A stretch of DNA of 64,000 nt. It comes from Halosimplex aquaticum (lineage in GTDB: Archaea; Halobacteriota; Halobacteria; Halobacteriales; Haloarculaceae). The translations under genes were made by a program, and so were the position numbers. Shown here one piece after another: positions 18,014 through 27,111 of the stretch (position 1 is its first letter; each line of letters begins with the position of its first letter). The stretch is taken from assembly GCF_028747785.1 (NCBI RefSeq), contig NZ_CP118158.1:2790001-2854000 (forward strand), read 5' to 3'. A model generated the notes under the pieces. It had not been told where the DNA came from. It was given only the letters and a program-made list of their open reading frames with translations, and searched no databases.

Positions 18014-19933
18014 ATGGAGGGGCCGAACGAATCCGACGACGACGGGTCGGTCGACGCAAGCCCGGTGACGGGACGCGCGGAGGAGTCGGACGCCGCGAGC
18101 GTGCGGACCGAGCCCGCGGGCCCGCTCGGCCGACTCGGCCGGCGACTGGTCCCGGGGCCGATCCGCCGCAACTACGCGCTGAAGTTCGCGGTCGCCATGC
18201 TGGTCGTCATTCTGCTCATCACGGTCGTCGGCGTGGGGAGTCACGTCCAGATCCGGGGGATCATCGAGGACGACGCCGAGAACACGCTCCAGTCGACCGC
18301 GACGCTCCAGGCCGACTCCGTCAGCGAGTGGATGGCGAGCATGCGGGCACAGGTCAGCGGGTTCGCCGGCTCTGACGTGTACGCGTCGTCGGACAGCGCC
18401 CGGATCGGCGAGGCGCTCTCGGACTCGCTCTCGCGGGCGAGCACCGACGTGGTCGGCCTCCACTACGTCGGTCCGAACGGGACGATCGTCGCGAGCACGT
18501 CGCCCGACCTCGAAGGGCAGTCGGTCGGCGCGCAGCGACCGCGGTGGCGCGGCCCGATCGAAGCGGCGACGGCGGCGCCCGAAGGCGAGTGGCGCGTCGG
18601 GACCTCCGACCGGGCCTACGAGAACAACGGCCGGCTGCTGATGGCGTTCGCCGGTCGCGTCCGCGTCGGCGACGGCGTGCTCGTGGCGGTCGGGGACGTG
18701 CGCCAGGACTTCGAACAGCTCCACCGGACGCGCAGCATCGTGCGGACGCGACTGCTGAACCCCCGGGGACGGGACGTGTTCGCTTCGAGGCAGACCCGCC
18801 CGAGTCCGCTGGCCGACACCGACGCCTTCGAGGCGGCGCTCGCCGGCGAGACGACGACCCTGGAGCGCGAGACGGACGTGCTCGCGTTCGCGCCGGTCAG
18901 GGGCGCCGACTGGGTCGCGGTCACCGAGGCGCCGAAATCGCAGCTCTACCAGGCCAGCGTGACGGTCGGCCGGAACGTCGTCGTCCTCGTGGTGGCGTCG
19001 ATCACGACGCTCGCCGTCGTCGGGTTCGTGCTCGGTCGCGGGACGGTCCTCCCGCTGACCCGGCTGCGCCGCCGGGCCGAAGCCATGGAGGAGGGGGACC
19101 TGGACGTGGACCTGCGAACGAGCCGGGAGGACGAGATCGGACGGCTGTTCGTCGCGTTCGACAGCATGCGCCGGGCGCTCCGCCGGCAGATCCGCGAGGC
19201 CGAAGCCGCCCGCGAGGAAGCCGAACAGTCCCGGCGGGAACTCCAGCGGCAGAACGAACGGCTCGACCAGTTCGCCAGCACGGTCAGCCACGACCTGCGC
19301 AACCCGCTGAACGTCGCCAGCGGCCACCTCCGGCTGATCGAGCGGAAGGCCGACGACCTGGGTGAGGAGGTCGCCGAGTCGCTGGAATCGCACGTCGAGA
19401 AGACGGCCGACGCCCACGACCGGATGGAAGCGATCATCGGGGACGTGCTGGCGCTGGCCCGGGAGGGCCGGGACATCGAGGAGACCCAGCCGGTCGATCT
19501 CGGGACTATCGCCCGCGACGCCTGGGAGACGGTCGACAGCGGCGAAGCGGCCTTCGCCGTGGCCGGGACCCGGACGATCGAGGCCGACCCCGACCGCCTG
19601 CGCCAGGCCTTCGAGAACCTCCTGCGCAACGCCGTCGACCACGGCCTGCCCGACCGCGAGGACGGGGCGGTCGCCCACGGCGGCGAGGGGCCGCTATCGG
19701 TGGAGGTCGGGCTGACCGAGACGGGCTTCTACGTGGCCGACGACGGCTCGGGGATTCCGTCCGACGCCGTCGAGGACGTCTTCGAGTACGGGCACACGAC
19801 CGACCCGGACGGCACCGGGTTCGGGCTGGCTATCGTCGAGACCATCGTGACCGCTCACGGCTGGTCGATCGCCGTCGACGAGGAGTACGACGCCGGCGCG
19901 AAGTTCGTCGTCTCCGGCGTCTTCGAGGACTGA
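18014..19933 (+). CDS. Membrane sensor histidine kinase with extracellular Cache-type domain
   Basis: The 639-residue kinase has TM1 at about 57-77, an extracytoplasmic sensor of about 240 residues (Cache-like: LHYVGPNGTIVAST, then the second lobe ending VAVTEAPKSQLYQ), TM2 at about 319-340 and a HAMP domain (341-393). A short coiled coil leads to HisKA with the phospho-acceptor H426 in VSHDLRNPL. The HATPase has N-box ENLLRNAVDHG and G-boxes DDGSGIP and GTGFGLAIV. It should sense an external small molecule and phosphorylate a response regulator, but none is encoded nearby, so it is an orphan. It is divergent from the TetR genes. Confidence 0.93.
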   Translation: MEGPNESDDDGSVDASPVTGRAEESDAASVRTEPAGPLGRLGRRLVPGPIRRNYALKFAVAMLVVILLITVVGVGSHVQIRGIIEDDAENTLQSTATLQADSVSEWMASMRAQVSGFAGSDVYASSDSARIGEALSDSLSRASTDVVGLHYVGPNGTIVASTSPDLEGQSVGAQRPRWRGPIEAATAAPEGEWRVGTSDRAYENNGRLLMAFAGRVRVGDGVLVAVGDVRQDFEQLHRTRSIVRTRLLNPRGRDVFASRQTRPSPLADTDAFEAALAGETTTLERETDVLAFAPVRGADWVAVTEAPKSQLYQASVTVGRNVVVLVVASITTLAVVGFVLGRGTVLPLTRLRRRAEAMEEGDLDVDLRTSREDEIGRLFVAFDSMRRALRRQIREAEAAREEAEQSRRELQRQNERLDQFASTVSHDLRNPLNVASGHLRLIERKADDLGEEVAESLESHVEKTADAHDRMEAIIGDVLALAREGRDIEETQPVDLGTIARDAWETVDSGEAAFAVAGTRTIEADPDRLRQAFENLLRNAVDHGLPDREDGAVAHGGEGPLSVEVGLTETGFYVADDGSGIPSDAVEDVFEYGHTTDPDGTGFGLAIVETIVTAHGWSIAVDEEYDAGAKFVVSGVFED

Positions 19934-20084
19934 CGGGTCGATGGCCGCTCGTTATCGGATGTGGTAATTACGACACTCTCAGAAAGGCGATCTGGGACCG
20001 ATTTATCCCTGAAAAGAAGCCAGAAAAACACGCATTGATAACGACGGCGCTAGGGTTTTACGGAGCAACTGGTAACTACGGGAT

Positions 20085-22031
20085 ATGCGACGACGACAGC
20101 TTCTGGCGGGGCTGGGGGTGGGGTCCGCCGCTGGGGTCGCGGGCTGCGGGGCGTTCGCGGGGTTCGGCGGGGACGCGGAGGTCGAAGGGCCGCCGCGGCT
20201 ACACGTCGGGGGGCGGTGGCTGCGGGACCCGTCCGGCCACCGGGTGGTGCTCCGGGGTGTCAACGTGCCGGATCCGGTGTGGGGAACCGAGCGGGCCGAC
20301 GCGCGCGGGAAGAGCTACTGGCAGACGCTGCGGTTCGCGACCAACCGGAACGCCGACTGGTACACCCGCGTGCTCCGGATTCCGGTCGAACCCCAGTCGA
20401 TCGAGGACGCCGGCGTCGAGGCGGTCGCGCGCGACTACCTCGACCGCGCAGTGTCGATCGCGGCGGAGCGGGGCGTCTACGCGCTGATCGACTACCACGC
20501 CGTCGAGCGCTACGACACCGAGGGGATCGACGAGCGGATCAGGGCGTTCTGGAGCGAAGTCGCGCCGCGGTACGCCGACGATTCGCACGTCCTCTACGAG
20601 CTGTTCAGCGAGCCGACCGAGCCCGCGAGCGACGGGATCGAGAGCTGGCGAACGTGGAAGGACGCGGCCGAGCCGTGGCTGGCCCTGATCCGCGAGGAGT
20701 CGCCGGAGACGCCCGTGGTCGTGGGCTCGCCGCGGTGGTCGTCGATGACTCGCCACGCGGCCGCCGAGCCCGTCGACGACGACAACGTGCTCTACTCGGC
20801 ACACGTCTACCCCTCGTGGGAGCCCGAGACGTGGGAGCCGACGTTCGGCGATCCGGCGCTCGACGTCCCCGTGTTCGTCACCGAGTGGGGGTACGTCGAC
20901 GACGAGAGCATCCCGGACTCGCACGTGGTCGGCACGACGGAGTCGTGGGGCCGCCCGTTCCGCCGGTGGCTGGAGGCCCACGAGAACGTCAGCTGGTGCG
21001 CGCGGGCGTTCGACTCGCAGTGGGTCCCCAGCATGTTCGACGAGGAGTGGAACCTGCTGGGCGGGAACGCGCACATGGGCGTGCTCACCAAGCAGTGGCT
21101 GGCCGACGAGCGAGACAGCTACTGGCCGCCGAACGGCGCCGGCGCGCCGACGGCGACGCCGCTCGCGCAGGGACGGCCGCCGGACCCGCCTGCGGACCTG
21201 CGCGTCGAAGCCGTCGGCGAGACGACGACGCGGATCGCCTGGGATGGCGCGCTCGACCCGGACGGCGACGACGTCCTCCAGTACCGCGTCGGCGTCGGCG
21301 ACGGCGAGCGGACGATCCTCCGGGGGTCCGTCCGATCGTTCGAGCTGACCGGGCTGGAGCCCGGGGAATCGTACACCGCGACCGTCACTGCGGTCGACGA
21401 GTTCGGGCTGGAGTCCGACGCGGCCAGCGTCGAGTTCACGACGACCGAGGCCGCCGAGTCGAAGGCGACGATCCCGCGGACCCCGACGCGGCCGACGGTC
21501 GACGGCACGCTGGACGACGTCTGGCAGCGAGCGGAACCGAAGGGGATCGATGTCCTCGCCTGGGGCGACCAGGCGTCGGATATCTCTGCCGAGTGGCGGG
21601 CGCTGTGGGACGAGGAGGCCCTGTACGTGTTCGTCTCCGTGGCCGACGGGACCCTTCAGAAAGCCGACGCCGTCGAGGTGTTCCTCGACCTCGACAACAG
21701 CCGCGGCGACTCCTACGACGGGGAGGACGACCTGCAACTGGTGATGATCCCCGGGATCAAACAGGCGTGGCAGGGCCCCAACTCCGCGACCTCCGACCCG
21801 GTGTTCGTCAGGACGGACGACACGGACGAGGGGTGGCGCGTCGAGCTCTCGGTTCCCTGGGAATCCTACGACGTGACGCCGCTGACGGGCCTGCGCTTCG
21901 GGATGGACGTCCACGTCGCCGACGACCTGGACGACGACGACGACCGCGACGCGAAGCACGTCTGGCACGACGAGTCCGACCGGGTGTGGGAAGTCCCCGC
22001 GAAACTCGCCACGGTCGAACTCGGCGAGTGA
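20085..22031 (+). CDS. Tat-exported lipoprotein glycosidase: GH5-like domain, Fn3, CBM9-like domain
   Basis: The 648-residue protein begins [11 protein letters not shown] with lipobox VAGC (lipidated C21), so it should be exported folded and anchored outside the cell. Residues about 38-350 are a GH5-type barrel: LRGVNV, IDYHAV, the predicted acid E176 in LFSEP (Ser replaces the usual Asn of NEP) and nucleophile E267 in VFVTEWGY. A fibronectin type III domain follows at about 363-455. A C-terminal domain (about 465-648, [31 protein letters not shown]) matches the CBM9-like carbohydrate-binding fold. It probably cleaves a beta-glucan or mannan-type polymer at the cell surface. Confidence 0.88.
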   Translation: MRRRQLLAGLGVGSAAGVAGCGAFAGFGGDAEVEGPPRLHVGGRWLRDPSGHRVVLRGVNVPDPVWGTERADARGKSYWQTLRFATNRNADWYTRVLRIPVEPQSIEDAGVEAVARDYLDRAVSIAAERGVYALIDYHAVERYDTEGIDERIRAFWSEVAPRYADDSHVLYELFSEPTEPASDGIESWRTWKDAAEPWLALIREESPETPVVVGSPRWSSMTRHAAAEPVDDDNVLYSAHVYPSWEPETWEPTFGDPALDVPVFVTEWGYVDDESIPDSHVVGTTESWGRPFRRWLEAHENVSWCARAFDSQWVPSMFDEEWNLLGGNAHMGVLTKQWLADERDSYWPPNGAGAPTATPLAQGRPPDPPADLRVEAVGETTTRIAWDGALDPDGDDVLQYRVGVGDGERTILRGSVRSFELTGLEPGESYTATVTAVDEFGLESDAASVEFTTTEAAESKATIPRTPTRPTVDGTLDDVWQRAEPKGIDVLAWGDQASDISAEWRALWDEEALYVFVSVADGTLQKADAVEVFLDLDNSRGDSYDGEDDLQLVMIPGIKQAWQGPNSATSDPVFVRTDDTDEGWRVELSVPWESYDVTPLTGLRFGMDVHVADDLDDDDDRDAKHVWHDESDRVWEVPAKLATVELGE

Positions 22032-22141
22032 ACGGCGGCGACGGCGCCCGGTCTCGGCTTCCACTGCCGCGGCGCGGTCGGGCGATCACTTTCGCTCCGG
22101 TCCCGATACCCTTTAGCCGTCGACCGGCAACTACTCGGCAG

Positions 22142-22663
22142 ATGGCGAACTCGAACGCGAAAGGCGACCGCCGCGAGCGCGAGCTCGTCAACGAACTCGA
22201 CGCGGCCGGCTTCGCGGTGATGCGCGCCCCCGCCAGCGGGAGCGCCACCGAACGCGAACTCCCCGACGTGCTGGCCGGCGACGGCGAGGATTTCTACGCC
22301 ATCGAGGCCAAGTCCTCGTCGGGCGACCCGATCTACCTCGACGGCGCCGAGGTCGAGGCGCTGCTCTTCTTCTCCCGGAACTTCGGCGCCAAACCCCGCA
22401 TCGGCGTCCGCTACGACCGCGAGGACTGGTACTTCTTCCACCCCGGCGACGAGGCCGTCCACGTCACCGACGGCGGCAACTACCGGATCAAGAAGGAGAC
22501 GGCGCTCGCCCACGGCACCGACTTCGACGAACTCGTCGGCCACTCCGAGAAGGTCACCCTCGAAGAAGTCGCCGACGACGGACCCGACCAGGGCACGCTG
22601 GACGTGCTCTCGGCGTTCGAACGCGGCGACCTGACGAAGGAGGAAGCCGCGGAGATGCTCTGA
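22142..22663 (+). CDS. hjc: Archaeal Holliday junction resolvase Hjc
   Basis: This 173-residue nuclease opens [45 protein letters not shown] and continues [10 protein letters not shown]. That gives the Hjc/PD-(D/E)xK active site: early Glu, Asp of LPDVLA, and ExK in IEAKSS. A C-terminal extension (about 110-173) ends in a helix [12 protein letters not shown]. It resolves four-way DNA junctions during recombination and fork repair. A CCTTTAG element about 28 bases before the ATG suggests a leaderless mRNA. It converges with the small membrane protein gene downstream. Confidence 0.95.
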   Translation: MANSNAKGDRRERELVNELDAAGFAVMRAPASGSATERELPDVLAGDGEDFYAIEAKSSSGDPIYLDGAEVEALLFFSRNFGAKPRIGVRYDREDWYFFHPGDEAVHVTDGGNYRIKKETALAHGTDFDELVGHSEKVTLEEVADDGPDQGTLDVLSAFERGDLTKEEAAEML

Positions 22664-22669
22664 CGCCGC

Positions 22670-22846
22670 TCAGTGCGAGAGGGCGGCTCGCCCGCGTTCG
22701 ACGAGGTACACGAGCCCGCCCACCCAGCCGACGAACTGGAGCGCGTTGGCCAGTCCGAAGCCGACGCTGCCGCCGAGGAAGAACACCCCGACGAGCGCAA
22801 CGACCACTGTCTCCGCCTCGACGACCGGGAACTCCGACCAGTCCAT
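22670..22846 (-). CDS. Small membrane protein, 58 residues
   Basis: The ATG at 22846 opens a frame of 58 codons ending TGA at 22670-22672. The protein starts MDWSEFPVVEAETVVVALVG and has two hydrophobic segments (about 13-33 and 38-49), ending LVERGRAALSH. Support for a real gene comes from codon use like its neighbours and an AT-rich TATA element (CATATAG, complement read, 22869-22877) about 25-30 bases upstream. It also fits exactly between hjc and the deacetylase gene. I do not recognise a family. Confidence 0.7.
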   Translation of the reverse strand: MDWSEFPVVEAETVVVALVGVFFLGGSVGFGLANALQFVGWVGGLVYLVERGRAALSH

Positions 22847-22886
22847 ACAGACGTGTATACCGTACTACATATAGGGCCGGCGATGG

Positions 22887-23774
22887 CTACGAATCGGCGT
22901 CCGACTCGACCGCCTCGCGGACGGTCGTCACCTCGATCCCGCGCTCGTGAGCGGCGTCGACGACGGCGGCGACGCGCTCGGGCGGGACGGTATCCCAGGC
23001 GGTGTGGCCCGCGAGGATGCCCAGCCCGCCTCGCTCGGCCACGCCGTCGAGGTAGGTCTCGATCTCGGCCAGCCGCATCGCGTCGGTCTCCAGGTAGTAC
23101 CGCTGCAGGTCCAGCGGCGAGGCGCCCGGCGGGTTCGGCAGCGAGCGCACCGCTGCGTCGGCCAGCGCCTCGAAGTGCTCGGCGACGACGCCCCAGACCC
23201 GCGCGTCGGCCGCGTCGTAGGGGAGCGCGAACGTCGTCGGCTCGAAGCCCAGCTCCTGGAGGTCACGCTTCGACCCCTCGATTTCGTCTCGAATCTGCTC
23301 GCGCGTCGGCCGGAAGACGGCCTCCTCCGCGTCGAAACTCGACCCGAGCGGGGCCTCGAACCGGACGAACGGGTCGCCGGCGTCGCCCGCAGCTACCCCC
23401 TTTTCGGCGAGCGTCACCGTCTCCGTCCGCTCGCCGTCGGTCACCTCGAAGGTGTCCTCGGGGTAGAGCCCGTGGTCCGCCTCGGGGAAGGCGTGGTCGC
23501 TGTCGAGGAGGAGGCGCTCGTCGCCGGCGCTGGCGTCCGCGGCGAGGCCGTGGGCCTGCAGATACCGGTGTTTCCGCCCGTGGGCCACGACCTCCCAACC
23601 GTCGTCCGCGAGTTCGCGGAGCTGTTCGACGGAGAGGTGCCCCTCTTCGCCGAGCCAGTCGGCGACGACGGCCAGCGAGGCCGGCGCGTCGCGGTCGTCG
23701 AGTACCGGGTAGATGTCCTCGTAGTCCGTCGCGTAGCCGTCGTCGAACGTCAGCGCGAGCCTGCCGTCGCTCAT
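22887..23774 (-). CDS. Polysaccharide deacetylase family protein (NodB homology)
   Basis: The 295-residue protein opens with the NodB motif ALTFDDGYATDYEDIYPVL (Asp-Asp at about 10-11). It has a second metal motif in WEVVAHGRKHRYLQ (H-x3-H variant), a later FEPTTFALPYDAAD and the closing GILAGHTAWDTV. It belongs to carbohydrate esterase family 4, which removes N- or O-acetyl groups from polysaccharides. No signal peptide is seen, so it may act inside the cell. It contains an insertion of about 80 residues (about 85-165) not usual for the minimal domain. Confidence 0.88.
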   Translation of the reverse strand: MSDGRLALTFDDGYATDYEDIYPVLDDRDAPASLAVVADWLGEEGHLSVEQLRELADDGWEVVAHGRKHRYLQAHGLAADASAGDERLLLDSDHAFPEADHGLYPEDTFEVTDGERTETVTLAEKGVAAGDAGDPFVRFEAPLGSSFDAEEAVFRPTREQIRDEIEGSKRDLQELGFEPTTFALPYDAADARVWGVVAEHFEALADAAVRSLPNPPGASPLDLQRYYLETDAMRLAEIETYLDGVAERGGLGILAGHTAWDTVPPERVAAVVDAAHERGIEVTTVREAVESDADS

Positions 23775-23892
23775 GTGCGTCGATTCCGCGGCCCGCTGAT
23801 AAGTGTTCGGCAGGCGCCACCGGCCGTATCGCCGGTCGCTCCCGTCCGAAAATGTTTATGACGAAACGCTAACCCGTCGAATACGAGACGGC

Positions 23893-24075
23893 ATGGCCAC
23901 TGTCGAACGAATCCTCTTCGCGCTCGGCGCACTGGAATCGGCCGCGATCGCCGCGCTGGTGCTGTGGCTGTATCTCCAGTATCCGGAGATGGGCGTCATG
24001 GGTCTGATAGCTCCGGTCGTCGTGCTGATCTTCGGCGCGCTGTGCGCGAGGCAGGCGCGCGAGGCGTCCGCGTGA
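23893..24075 (+). CDS. Small two-helix membrane protein, 60 residues
   Basis: It starts MATVERILFALGALESAAIAALVLWLYLQYPEMG and has two hydrophobic helices (about 7-27 and 33-52), ending CARQAREASA. The start at 23893 is preferred over an upstream in-frame Met because a TTTATG promoter element at 23855-23860 lies about 35 bases before it and would fall inside a longer gene. The family is unknown. It is divergent from the deacetylase gene. Confidence 0.75.
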   Translation: MATVERILFALGALESAAIAALVLWLYLQYPEMGVMGLIAPVVVLIFGALCARQAREASA

Positions 24076-24115
24076 ACCGGCGGTGACGGCGACCGAGTCG
24101 AATCGTCGTCTTCGT

Positions 24116-24460
24116 TCATCCCTGGATATGAGGAGGGGCGGTCGGGGCGACGGCCGCGGCGGTCGAGACGTCGACGCCGTAACTCAGCGCGGTCACGACG
24201 AGTAACGCGGCGACGACCAGCCCGAGTAGCCAGTAGACGGGGTAGCCGCACTCGACGGCGAGGTACAGGCCCAGTCCGACCAGCCCGGGCGCGAATCCCA
24301 TGAGGAAGAGGGCGACGACGCCGACGCCCCACGTGAAGTGATACTGGCCGGTCGCGTGGTCGTCGCGGAGGCCGCGGAGGAGAAAGTACGCCAGCGCGAC
24401 GACGGCCGAAACGACGGCGAGAGCGACGACCCAGGTCGGGAGACCGAGGACTCCGGACAT
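24116..24460 (-). CDS. Membrane protein with three or four helices
   Basis: From the ATG at 24460 it encodes 114 residues: MSGVLGLPTWVVALAVVSAVVALAYFLLRGL (helix about 9-29), a polar turn DDHATGQYHFTW, then helices at about 50-75 and 80-100 and a short tail ending PPHIQG. An in-frame TTG further upstream is a less likely start. It converges with the 60-residue membrane gene. No family recognised. Confidence 0.75.
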   Translation of the reverse strand: MSGVLGLPTWVVALAVVSAVVALAYFLLRGLRDDHATGQYHFTWGVGVVALFLMGFAPGLVGLGLYLAVECGYPVYWLLGLVVAALLVVTALSYGVDVSTAAAVAPTAPPHIQG

Positions 24461-24555
24461 GGTCGAACGCGCGTTCGCCAACTGCTAAAACACTGACGGC
24501 TGGCGTCGCTGGTCGGAGCCGTCGTCACTTCGGGCGACCGTCGGGTCCGCGGAGG

Positions 24556-25230
24556 TCACTCCTGTGTTGCGGCCGGGACCTGCTCGCGCAGGTCCCGGTC
24601 GACGATCTCGGCGTCGTCGACCCGTTCCAGCCGCGAGAGCGGGAACGAGTAGCGCCGCGGCGACGCCGAGCGCGTGAGGTCGCTCAGGTAGACGACCTCG
24701 GCGACGAGGTCGTCGGCGGGGTAGTCCGCGTTGGTGGGGTAGTCGGCGACGGTCTCGCCGACGCCCTCGATGAGGACCTCGTCGGCGCGCTCGGGCGTGA
24801 CGCGGACGACGACGAGGCGGTCGTCGGCCTCGCGGTCGCGGACGACGTCGCCGTTCTCCAGGCGGCAGGCCGCACAGAGGTGGGGCTCGTCGTCGTCTTC
24901 GGGGACGAACGTCTCGATGCCGCAGGCGTCGCAGGACGCGGCGCGCTTCCCGGGTGCGGGCACGCGCCGCGTCGTGATCTCGATGCCCACGCGGCGGATG
25001 TGCTTGCAGCGATTGTGACGGATCTGGTTGTCGGGGCAGGTGCAACTCCGCTCGGTGAGGTCGACGACGTAGGTCGCGCCGCTCTGGCTGTCGACGGCGT
25101 AGCGGCCGTCGCCCAGCGGGCGGACGGCCATGCGCTCGGTCCAGGCGCGCGCGGCCCGCTCGTCGAGCCGCCGAACGTCCGGTGCGAGTGCGGTCTTCTG
25201 GGCAGGGGTAGGGGCGTTTGTTTCGGACAT
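24556..25230 (-). CDS. SWIM zinc-finger protein with zinc ribbon
   Basis: From the ATG at 25230 the product has 224 residues. A SWIM motif C63-x-C65-x9-C75-x-H77 (SCTCPDNQIRHNRCKH) is followed by a four-cysteine zinc ribbon (C100-x2-C103, C119-x2-C122). The C-terminal half has no recognised motif. SWIM domains bind DNA or proteins, and archaeal members are linked to recombination or transcription (family knowledge). The gene could also start at a GTG at 25269. The dyad at 25278-25296 lies just upstream and may regulate it. Confidence 0.85.
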   Translation of the reverse strand: MSETNAPTPAQKTALAPDVRRLDERAARAWTERMAVRPLGDGRYAVDSQSGATYVVDLTERSCTCPDNQIRHNRCKHIRRVGIEITTRRVPAPGKRAASCDACGIETFVPEDDDEPHLCAACRLENGDVVRDREADDRLVVVRVTPERADEVLIEGVGETVADYPTNADYPADDLVAEVVYLSDLTRSASPRRYSFPLSRLERVDDAEIVDRDLREQVPAATQE

Positions 25231-25277
25231 AGGGGTTTGGACGCTGGTGTTTTCGGCTTCTGCGTCCACACGAAACG

Positions 25278-25296
25278 TAGGTTCCGAACGAACCTA
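25278..25296. promoter_or_regulatory. Perfect dyad upstream of the SWIM gene
   Basis: TAGGTTC, five bases, GAACCTA form a perfect 7-base inverted repeat. It lies about 48 bases before the preferred start of the SWIM zinc-finger gene, in a position suited to a transcription-factor site. Confidence 0.5.
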
Positions 25297-25463
25297 AGTC
25301 CGTCGGGGTCGTGCGTCGGACGGAGGTCTCTGCCGGTCGCAGTCGAGGCCGTGAATAACTGTCTGTGACACGCGTCGCGGTCGACCGACGGCAGTCGGAC
25401 TCGCCGGTGGGGGAAGGCGGGGGCTTCGAAGCGCTTTTGCCGGGGCCGAGGAAACGCTTGGTC

Positions 25464-25712
25464 ATGGAAATCGACCGGAAGTTCGCCGCCGAACTCGCCG
25501 TGTCGGCGGTTTCGGTCGTCGTGTTCGTCGGTGCGGCGTACGTCGTCAGTTCGAACTACACCACGCCGGGCAACGTGACGAACAACGGGTCGGCCTCGCC
25601 GATCCTCCAGCCCGAGGGGGGCCTCGCGATGGTCGGCGTCATCGGCCTGTTCGTCGTCGTGATGGCCATCGCCGGCCTGATCATGTACCGCGCCGACTTC
25701 GACGAGGAGTGA
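25464..25712 (+). CDS. Small membrane protein, 82 residues
   Basis: It begins MEIDRKFAAELAVSAVSVVVFVGAAYVVSS and has helices at about 8-28 and 56-75, with an extracellular loop SNYTTPGNVTNNGSAS that contains NxT/S sequons (possible glycosylation). It ends YRADFDEE. The start at 25464 follows a GC-rich leader with a GGTC box. The family is unknown; its general shape is typical of conserved haloarchaeal two-helix proteins. It converges with priL. Confidence 0.8.
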   Translation: MEIDRKFAAELAVSAVSVVVFVGAAYVVSSNYTTPGNVTNNGSASPILQPEGGLAMVGVIGLFVVVMAIAGLIMYRADFDEE

Positions 25713-25809
25713 CTGCTCGCTCTCGCGACGCGTCCGTTCTCCCGACTCTCGACTCGTTCGCGCTCGCTGCGCTCGGTGCGTTCGCGTTTCTCCGCACGTC
25801 GCCTCCCGC

Positions 25810-26973
25810 TCAGGCTTCCTCGGCGTCGGCCTCGTCTGCCTCGTCCGACGCGTCGTCGCCCTGCTCGTCGCGCCAGTCGGTCAGTTCGTCCTCGTCTTCC
25901 TGGTCGAGGCGGTGTTCGTAGTAGTTCAGCGGGTGGGACTCGTCGATGACGTCCTCGCAGATGTCGTCCTTGTTGACGCAGTCGCCGTAGGACTGCATCG
26001 TCGCACACGAGGGCGGTGAGTAGTCGGTCGGGCTCGTCGCCCCGCGGATGTGGTCGACCTGATAGCGCGTCGCTTCCTCCCCGAAACCGGGGTTGACCTG
26101 GAAGATGTCGACGATCTCGTCGGTCGTCATCCCGATGCTCGTCAGGAACGACGCGATGGCGAACCGCGAGTGGTGTTCGAGGTGCTCGCCCTTCTGGACG
26201 CGGTCGAGCAGCGACTTCATGCAGGGCGGGAACAGCTCCGGGACGACGGTGTCGATCTCGCGCGTGAGGTCGAGTTCCGAGAGCCGCTCCCGGACGTCCT
26301 CGACTTCCTCGGTGACTTCGGACTCGATGGCCTCGGGGACCGACAGCGGCAGCCCGTCGTCGATGCGGTGGCGGACGGCCTGGCGGAGGAGGACGAGCAG
26401 TTCCTCGCCGTCGACGACCACCTCGCCGTCCGCGAGCGCGCGGTTGACCAGCCGCCACTCGTCGCCGCGCTGGTCGGAGGCCAGATCGAGGTAAGTCCCG
26501 ACGCCGACCAGGAACTCGCGGGACTGGCCGTCAGCGACGGCCGCCGACCCGTCGCCGACGGTCCCGCCGGCGGCCCGAACCGCGTCCGCGAGGTCGAACT
26601 CCGCGAGCAGGTCCGGGAGCGTGAGCCGGTCGGTGTTGGCGTATTTCAGCTCGGAGGTGTCGGCGAAGTCGGCGGTGAACCGCTCGTAGGCGGTCGCCGC
26701 CTCCGCCTGGGCGTACCGGCGCGTCAGGATGTGCTCGTCGACGAGCGAGACGAGGACGCGCGCGACCGGGTAGGAGAGCAACTCGATCCGGTCGACGTCG
26801 TGTGCCTCGCCGACGGTCCCGTCTTCCAGCGCCCAGACCACGCGCTCGACGCCGCGCGCGACGACCTCCGGTTCCTCGGCGACGACCGCCGCGAGGTCGA
26901 CGCCGGCCTCCCCGACCGCCTGACGGGAGACCTGCCGGAACGGGTAGCGCGCGTGGATGGGCTGGATACTCAT
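25810..26973 (-). CDS. priL: DNA primase large subunit (iron-sulfur)
   Basis: The 387-residue protein is the regulatory subunit of the archaeal-eukaryotic primase, which with PriS makes replication primers. The four 4Fe-4S ligands are visible: C251 (FPPCMKS), C323 (PPSCATM), C332 (YGDCVN) and C339 (DDICEDV). Surrounding conserved sequence includes HHSRFAIASFLTSIGM. The acidic tail (350-387) is typical for halophiles. The ATG at 26973 is preferred over an upstream GTG because a TTTATT promoter element (complement of 26998-27008) lies about 27 bases away, giving a leaderless mRNA. priS is not in the window. Confidence 0.95.
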   Translation of the reverse strand: MSIQPIHARYPFRQVSRQAVGEAGVDLAAVVAEEPEVVARGVERVVWALEDGTVGEAHDVDRIELLSYPVARVLVSLVDEHILTRRYAQAEAATAYERFTADFADTSELKYANTDRLTLPDLLAEFDLADAVRAAGGTVGDGSAAVADGQSREFLVGVGTYLDLASDQRGDEWRLVNRALADGEVVVDGEELLVLLRQAVRHRIDDGLPLSVPEAIESEVTEEVEDVRERLSELDLTREIDTVVPELFPPCMKSLLDRVQKGEHLEHHSRFAIASFLTSIGMTTDEIVDIFQVNPGFGEEATRYQVDHIRGATSPTDYSPPSCATMQSYGDCVNKDDICEDVIDESHPLNYYEHRLDQEDEDELTDWRDEQGDDASDEADEADAEEA

Positions 26974-27111
26974 CGACCCGTCCGTTATTTCCACCGCCGA
27001 ATAAACCCGACGGTCACCGGGGACGCGAGACGCCGATCCGTCGTCGGCGACAGGAAGTAGCGATCGCAGCGTGAGATTGCAGCGTGAAATCCGGGTAGCT
27101 GACTCGGCCCG

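Noticed and set aside
25231..25269. A GTG start 39 bases upstream for the SWIM protein
   Set aside because: The ATG at 25230 leaves the dyad at a normal promoter distance; the longer form is possible but less likely.
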